From Theristus sp. LFF4_11 (lineage: Eukaryota > Nematoda > Chromadorea > Monhysterida > Xyalidae): a stretch of DNA of 11,315 bases. Below are positions 8,435-11,315 of this stretch, piece after piece (positions within the stretch are counted from its first letter, which is position 1; each line of letters starts with the position of its first letter). A program made the translations under genes and the position numbers. The notes beneath the pieces were generated by a model. That model saw nothing but the letters and a program-made list of their open reading frames with translations, ran no database searches and was not told the DNA's origin. Location of the stretch: the NCBI GenBank assembly GCA_030248135.1, contig JASANC010003181.1, positions 1 through 11,315 on the forward strand, in the 5' to 3' direction.

Positions 8435-8641
8435 GTCTGCTCGAAAAAGTTCCACGCCGGCGATCTCGGCCCGAACACGATCGTCGGCTCAGCGGCGTTC
8501 AACCTGTTCATGATCATCTCGATCTGCGTCTACGTGATTCCGGACGGCGAAGTCCGGGTGCAGAAGCATCTCGACGTGTTCTTCGTCACGGCCACGTGGT
8601 CACTGTTCGCGTATGCGTGGTTGTACCTCATACTCGCCGTG
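8435..8641 (+). CDS. NCX: Na+/Ca2+ exchanger (NCX/SLC8), coding exon 2
   Basis: This exon encodes residues 176-244 in 69 whole codons. AGDLGPNTIVGSAAFN (183-198) completes the alpha-1 repeat, the ion-translocating signature; Asn198 aligns with a conserved ion ligand of the family. The segments after it (191-210, then about 222-244 with FFVTATWSLFAYAWLYLIL) are membrane helices separated by VIPDGEVRVQKH. The acceptor CTCGCAG|GTC is chosen because SIIE from exon 1 then joins VCSKKF..AGDLGP without gap, as in other NCX proteins. The donor is GTG|GTGAGC. The open frame continues upstream for over 140 bases, but that part has no similarity to NCX. The exon is GC-rich like exon 1. Confidence 0.95.
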
Positions 8642-8737
8642 GTGAGCGAGCAAGCAGCGCATTGTTGTTGTCGTTGTTTCTGGAATTCTATGTACAAATC
8701 TAACTCCATAACATATCCAACTATGACCTATTTTTTT

Positions 8738-8943
8738 AAACGTGTCCCACTGAAATGACGTCATGTGCCGCAAAACATGCGCTTGTCGTTCACAGCAAAC
8801 CGGACTATCCGTTTAGCCGATTTCTTCTCGTAAACAAATGGTGAATGTCGAATCAGTCACACCAAACTGAAATTTTAGTGCCTGTACTTTGACAAACGGG
8901 CGTTTTTAAATAAAAATGACGTCACGTTAGTCCGGACACGTTT
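8738..8943. mobile_element. 206-bp inverted-repeat element with CRE-like ends
   Basis: AAACGTGTCC at 8738-8747 is the exact reverse complement of GGACACGTTT at 8934-8943. With one indel, the inverted repeat extends to about 27 bp and includes TGACGTCA at 8756-8763 and at 8917-8924. Length, terminal inverted repeats and absence of coding sequence suggest a MITE. TGACGTCA is the palindromic CREB/ATF site, but it may simply be part of the terminal repeat. Confidence 0.55.
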
Positions 8944-8957
8944 GAATAAATCCACAA

Positions 8958-9105
8958 TAGCTGATTGGTTGGTGGTCACGTGATGCAGGGAATCGATGCA
9001 AACTAAACTCCGCCCTCGCAGAAATTCATGCACCGAATGCATGCATCAACCAATCAGCTAGTTGGATATGTGATAGAGTTCGACTCAACTTGTGATTAGC
9101 TGAGT
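8958..9105. mobile_element. Palindromic repeat family C, copy 1
   Basis: The perfect 14-bp inverted arms TAGCTGATTGGTTG (8958-8971) and CAACCAATCAGCTA (9047-9060) enclose about 75 bp. The interior words CTCCGCC and GCAG..ATTCA and the right flank AGTTGGATATGT..GAGTT are shared with copy 2 in intron 3. The shared part continues to a GATTAGCTGAG end that matches GATTGGCTGGG in copy 2, with about 20 bp missing here. Confidence 0.7.
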
Positions 9106-9376
9106 ATCGAAGTGCACAACAATCCTGGTTGATTTTAACCGATCCTTACCGGTCCAACACAGTCTTTTACCGTATATCTCACGCTGATTGTCAAGAAAAT
9201 TGCAACTGCAAATAGTTTCTTTTGGTATTTTTTAATAACATTTTCCATCACTGTTACCAACATTTCTCCTTGTTGATCATGTACTGTCGAGTGTCGATTC
9301 GCTAGACGCTGCTCTGCATGTTTCACCCACCATTTTTTCTGATCGTATCTCACAGTCACCTCTAATGAACCCGCAG

Positions 9377-9589
9377 ATCACGCCGGCACGCATCGACATC
9401 TGGGAGGGCGTTACGACGTTTCTGTTCTTTCCTCTCACCGTCTTCACGGCCTACATGGCCGATCAAAAGATGATTCAGCAGAAATTCGTGCCGAAATTCT
9501 ACAAGAAACGCGGCGACGGCGCGATTACTGTGGGCGAGGGCGAGGATATCGAGCTGAATGCGAACGACATTCACAGCACCAAAGTCACG
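9377..9589 (+). CDS. NCX: Na+/Ca2+ exchanger (NCX/SLC8), coding exon 3
   Basis: This exon encodes residues 245-315 in 71 whole codons. ITPARIDIWEGVTTFLFFP and the hydrophobic run to about residue 271 form the last helix of the N-terminal membrane half. From MADQK onward the chain enters the large cytosolic regulatory loop. The basic, aromatic stretch around QKFVPKFYKKRG (279-290) sits where animal NCX carries the exchanger inhibitory peptide (XIP), which mediates Na+-dependent inactivation and PIP2 control; the position supports this, although the residues are only partly conserved. An acidic GEGEDIE segment follows. The acceptor CCGCAG|ATC joins LAV to ITP as in homologues (SV-ISPG in vertebrates). 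The donor is ACG|GTACGT. Confidence 0.93.
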
Positions 9590-9630
9590 GTACGTACATA
9601 TCGTACATGGCGCTGTGATTGGCTGGGCGC

Positions 9631-9776
9631 ATGTACAGTCTGTCTATAACATATGCAACCAGCTGATTGGTTGGTGGTCCCGTGATCCACCAAACTCCGC
9701 CTATGCAGCAATTCACGCACAGATCGCACGCGTCAACCAATCAGCTAGTTGGATATGTTATTGAGTTACACTGTAC
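9631..9776. mobile_element. Palindromic repeat family C, copy 2
   Basis: The inverted arms extend about 43 bp. 9631-9673 (ATGTACAGTCTGT...GATTGGTTG) pairs with 9734-9776 (CAACCAATCAGCTAGTTGG...GTACAT), with few mismatches and a small gap; the innermost 13 bp are perfect. The element is flanked on both sides by a direct repeat of TGTGATTGGCTGGGCGCA (9614 onward and 9796 onward). That direct repeat is itself nearly self-complementary at its GCGC ends. The left copy starts about 25 bp from the exon 3 donor. Confidence 0.7.
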
Positions 9777-9814
9777 ATACAATTGTGCATGGCGTTGTGA
9801 TTGGCTGGGCGCAC

Positions 9815-9841
9815 ATTTACATGATTTGCGTTCATGTAAAT
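9815..9841. repeat. Perfect 10-bp-arm hairpin
   Basis: ATTTACATGA (9815-9824) pairs with TCATGTAAAT (9832-9841) around a seven-base loop. Flanking GCGCA and GTAGCGC words extend the symmetry with a bulge. It adjoins the right direct repeat of palindromic family C copy 2 and may be part of the same compound element. Confidence 0.6.
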
Positions 9842-10294
9842 CGTGTAGCGCACAAATTCATCAAAATTCATCATCACAGTAGGACATCTCAATTGGCAAA
9901 AAGCCATTGCGGCTTGAAATTTGAAATGGTACACTCTTGAAGTCTTGACCTCTTTTGCAAAGCGAACCCATCGCCACCTTGAAATGGAAAACTGTGTCTG
10001 ATTTGCACCAATTTTCAGAGCTTCAATGATGACGAGCTTGTAAAACCTTTTCTGACGGTAAATGTACACACCGGGTTTCACCAACATTTTGATTGTCCAG
10101 TGTGTTTTTGCTCTTTTTGTTTCGCAGAAAAACAGTGTAGTTGGTCCAGCATATTCTGCCACGTTGCACAACAGTTCACTCATTGTCTCACGCACAAATA
10201 GTATTTGTCCTGTTCATTGTATTTGTCTGTATATAATGTCCTAAACCACAAGAGCCCAATTATAAAACACGTTTCAAAAAATCACGTTTAGGCG

Positions 10295-10376
10295 GCATTC
10301 ATGAAGCAGCATTTTGTGACTCGTAGCTGGGATTAAAACATGGCTACGCGGTTACTAAATACTGTTCCATGAATGT
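10295..10376. mobile_element. 82-bp near-perfect palindromic element, copy B
   Basis: This is the second copy of the element at 8197-8278, with the same length and orientation (GCATTCATGAAGCAG... to ...TACTGTTCCATGAATGTC). The halves are reverse complements with scattered mismatches and a central inverted GTAGC/GCTAC. It ends 41 bp upstream of exon 4, so it may overlap the branch-point region of intron 3. Confidence 0.7.
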
Positions 10377-10417
10377 CCTTTTTTATTTTCTCAAAAAATA
10401 TACCTGCAATTTTTTAG

Positions 10418-10536
10418 TCCGAGAATCCAGACGTGAGGGCATTCGAGGAGACGAGACGTGAGTTCATTGAGCTGATGAAGGAGATTCGCAAAAGCATCCG
10501 AACATTGAGCCGGACAAACTGCAACAAATGGCCGAG
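10418..10536 (+). CDS. NCX: Na+/Ca2+ exchanger (NCX/SLC8), coding exon 4, with one-base frameshift
   Basis: This is cytosolic-loop sequence. The first frame gives SENPDVRAFEETRREFIELM then KEIRK (316-340). The family-typical continuation KHPNIEPDKLQQMAE is found only in the -1 frame, starting at the A-run 10490-10493. KEIRK followed by KHPN.. matches the KELKQKHPD region of vertebrate NCX and the RKKHPN region of insect Calx as I recall them. The exon is 119 nt; one more base would make 120, which fits the phase-0 pattern of every other internal exon. As written, the spliced message would reach a TGA four codons after the normal junction in exon 5 and lose both Calx-beta domains and alpha-2. 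The cause may be a lost A in the sequence, a null allele or a decaying gene. The donor is GAG|GTGAAT. Confidence 0.85.
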
Positions 10537-11128
10537 GTGAATGGCAGTTTTCAAAGTTTTTTTGGTACACTAAAAAAAACGAAAAATGGAATGTTTTTAG
10601 TTTCGAAACGCAAAAAAACTACCTCGCAAGCAAAGTTGCAATTTTGTTCTTTTCCGGCAGGAGAGGACATATGCTTTTGAAAAAGGTGGTGTGCTTTTAA
10701 GGAAAAGCGCGCCTATCAATTTCGCCCGATAATTTGAGCTGAAATGTAACATGGCCAATGCTAGTGAAAAATGCGTTTCCACTATCATAAGTAGATGACC
10801 CATAGTGCAGCAAACTGGGAACGAAGTACGGGCTCTTATAACAACACTTTTGTTTCCAATATGTACATGGAAGTTTGCTGTTTGCGGTTTCGCCAGGTAG
10901 ACGCATACCGCGGTGCCCCCTGGCTCGTTAATGCGACGGACACCAGTCAGAACTGCCGAAGGTGTTTTACCACAGACAGATCTTATAGTCCGATTAAAAC
11001 ATTAGCGAACCCAGAAAGCAGAACCTCACAAAACGTTTTTGTTGCTTTTCCAAGCATTAGATTGTCAGTTTCACCGCTGTGTGACAAAAAATAGTGAGCA
11101 AAAACAACCGATTTTGGTGCTTTTTCAG
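10537..11128 (+). other. NCX: NCX intron 4
   Basis: This phase-0 intron of 592 bp has a GTGAAT donor and a classic GGTGCTTTTTCAG acceptor. I see no repeat, RNA gene or coding segment in it. Small open frames on both strands have no recognisable similarity. Confidence 0.85.
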
Positions 11129-11254
11129 GCTGAAATGATCAACAGAAGTTCAAAATCGCGCGCGTTCTACAGAGTGCAGGCGACAAGGCGACTCACCGGT
11201 GGCGGCGACATCGTGAAGAAGCGCCTCGAGAAAGAGCATCACAAAAGCCAAGAG
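11129..11254 (+). CDS. NCX: Na+/Ca2+ exchanger (NCX/SLC8), coding exon 5 (3' end inferred)
   Basis: AEMINRSSKSRAFYRVQATR followed by RLTGGGDIVKKRLEKEH lies in the loop ahead of the first Calx-beta domain. SKSRAFYRVQATR..TG.G.I.K is a very conserved NCX signature (KSRAFYRIQATRLMTGAGN in vertebrates). The acceptor TTTTTCAG|GCT is strong. I place the donor at GAG|GTGAAC (11254/11255), giving 42 whole codons in phase 0 and a donor like those of exons 2 and 4. Without splicing there, the frame would continue to TGA at 11309-11311 and end the protein before any Calx-beta domain, which would be abnormal for this family. Remaining exons are outside the window. Confidence 0.88.
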
Positions 11255-11315
11255 GTGAACGAGAATGACAAAATGCGAATAAACGGCCAATTACTCGCTC
11301 AAGCTATCTGATATT

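Larger units (their letters stand above)
8642..9376 (+). other. NCX: NCX intron 2
   Basis: This phase-0 intron of 735 bp runs from GTGAGC to CCCGCAG. About half of it is two adjacent palindromic elements (8738-8943 and 8958-about 9105). The remaining 3' part (9106-9376) shows no recognisable feature. No long polypyrimidine tract directly precedes the acceptor, so the acceptor looks weak on its own. Confidence 0.85.
9590..10417 (+). other. NCX: NCX intron 3
   Basis: This phase-0 intron of 828 bp has a GTACGT donor and a TTTTTTAG acceptor. It contains palindromic family C copy 2, a strong hairpin at 9815-9841 and the 82-bp palindrome copy B. A decoy-like acceptor ending CGCAG lies at about 10127. 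The stretch 9850-10290 otherwise shows nothing I can assign. Confidence 0.85.

Noticed and set aside
10128..10244. Possible alternative exon after a good acceptor in intron 3
   Set aside because: It has no good donor and no similarity to NCX, and the frame ends in a stop. It is treated as a decoy site.
11255..11311. Native stop of the exchanger at 11309
   Set aside because: It would give a protein lacking the Calx-beta domains and alpha-2. A GTGAAC donor at 11255 in phase 0 is the better reading.

Overview
The window looks like metazoan nuclear DNA, probably from an invertebrate. It is AT-rich and mostly non-coding, and it carries the 5' part of one intron-containing gene for a plasma-membrane Na+/Ca2+ exchanger (NCX/SLC8, Calx-type). 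The evidence for a eukaryote is GT..AG introns between exons whose products join into one recognisable exchanger, a eukaryotic tRNA-Gly(UCC) gene with internal A and B boxes and a T-run terminator, and many small palindromic elements in the introns. I cannot name the phylum. The exon 2 and exon 4 products look most like arthropod/ecdysozoan Calx as I remember it, but that is a recollection and not a search.

Layout. Bases 1-5592 hold no gene I can support. This part contains simple TGTACATA-rich tracts, several perfect inverted repeats, one likely 205-bp inverted-repeat element (2519-2723) and a foldable 85-nt stretch (5393-5477). Bases 5593-5862 are a probable 5' UTR behind a good acceptor-like site. 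The NCX coding exons, all on the + strand and all joined in phase 0, are: exon 1 5863-6387 (signal peptide, extracellular N-terminus, first membrane helices, first half of the alpha-1 repeat); exon 2 8435-8641 (rest of alpha-1 and further helices); exon 3 9377-9589 (last N-terminal helix and XIP-like start of the cytosolic loop); exon 4 10418-10536 (loop, with a one-base frameshift); exon 5 11129-about 11254 (loop). The Calx-beta calcium-sensor domains and the alpha-2 repeat must lie beyond the window.

Introns. Intron 1 (2.05 kb) holds an antisense tRNA-Gly gene. It also holds a foldback-like element of about 1.1 kb whose inverted ends are built from about 11 copies each of a 15-bp GC-rich minisatellite, with a degenerate TTAGGN tract in its middle, and one copy of an 82-bp near-perfect palindrome. 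Intron 2 holds a 206-bp inverted-repeat element with CRE-like TGACGTCA in its ends, followed by a second palindromic family. Intron 3 holds further copies of both repeated palindromes. Related palindromes therefore flank exon 3, and a second pair flanks exons 2-3. This arrangement could create intron-intron base pairing.

The points most worth a second look are the frameshift in exon 4 (assembly error, null allele or decaying gene), the foldback element placed 36 bp upstream of a tRNA gene, and the paired palindromes around exon 3. I saw no transposase, no reverse transcriptase, no CRISPR and no prokaryotic gene.
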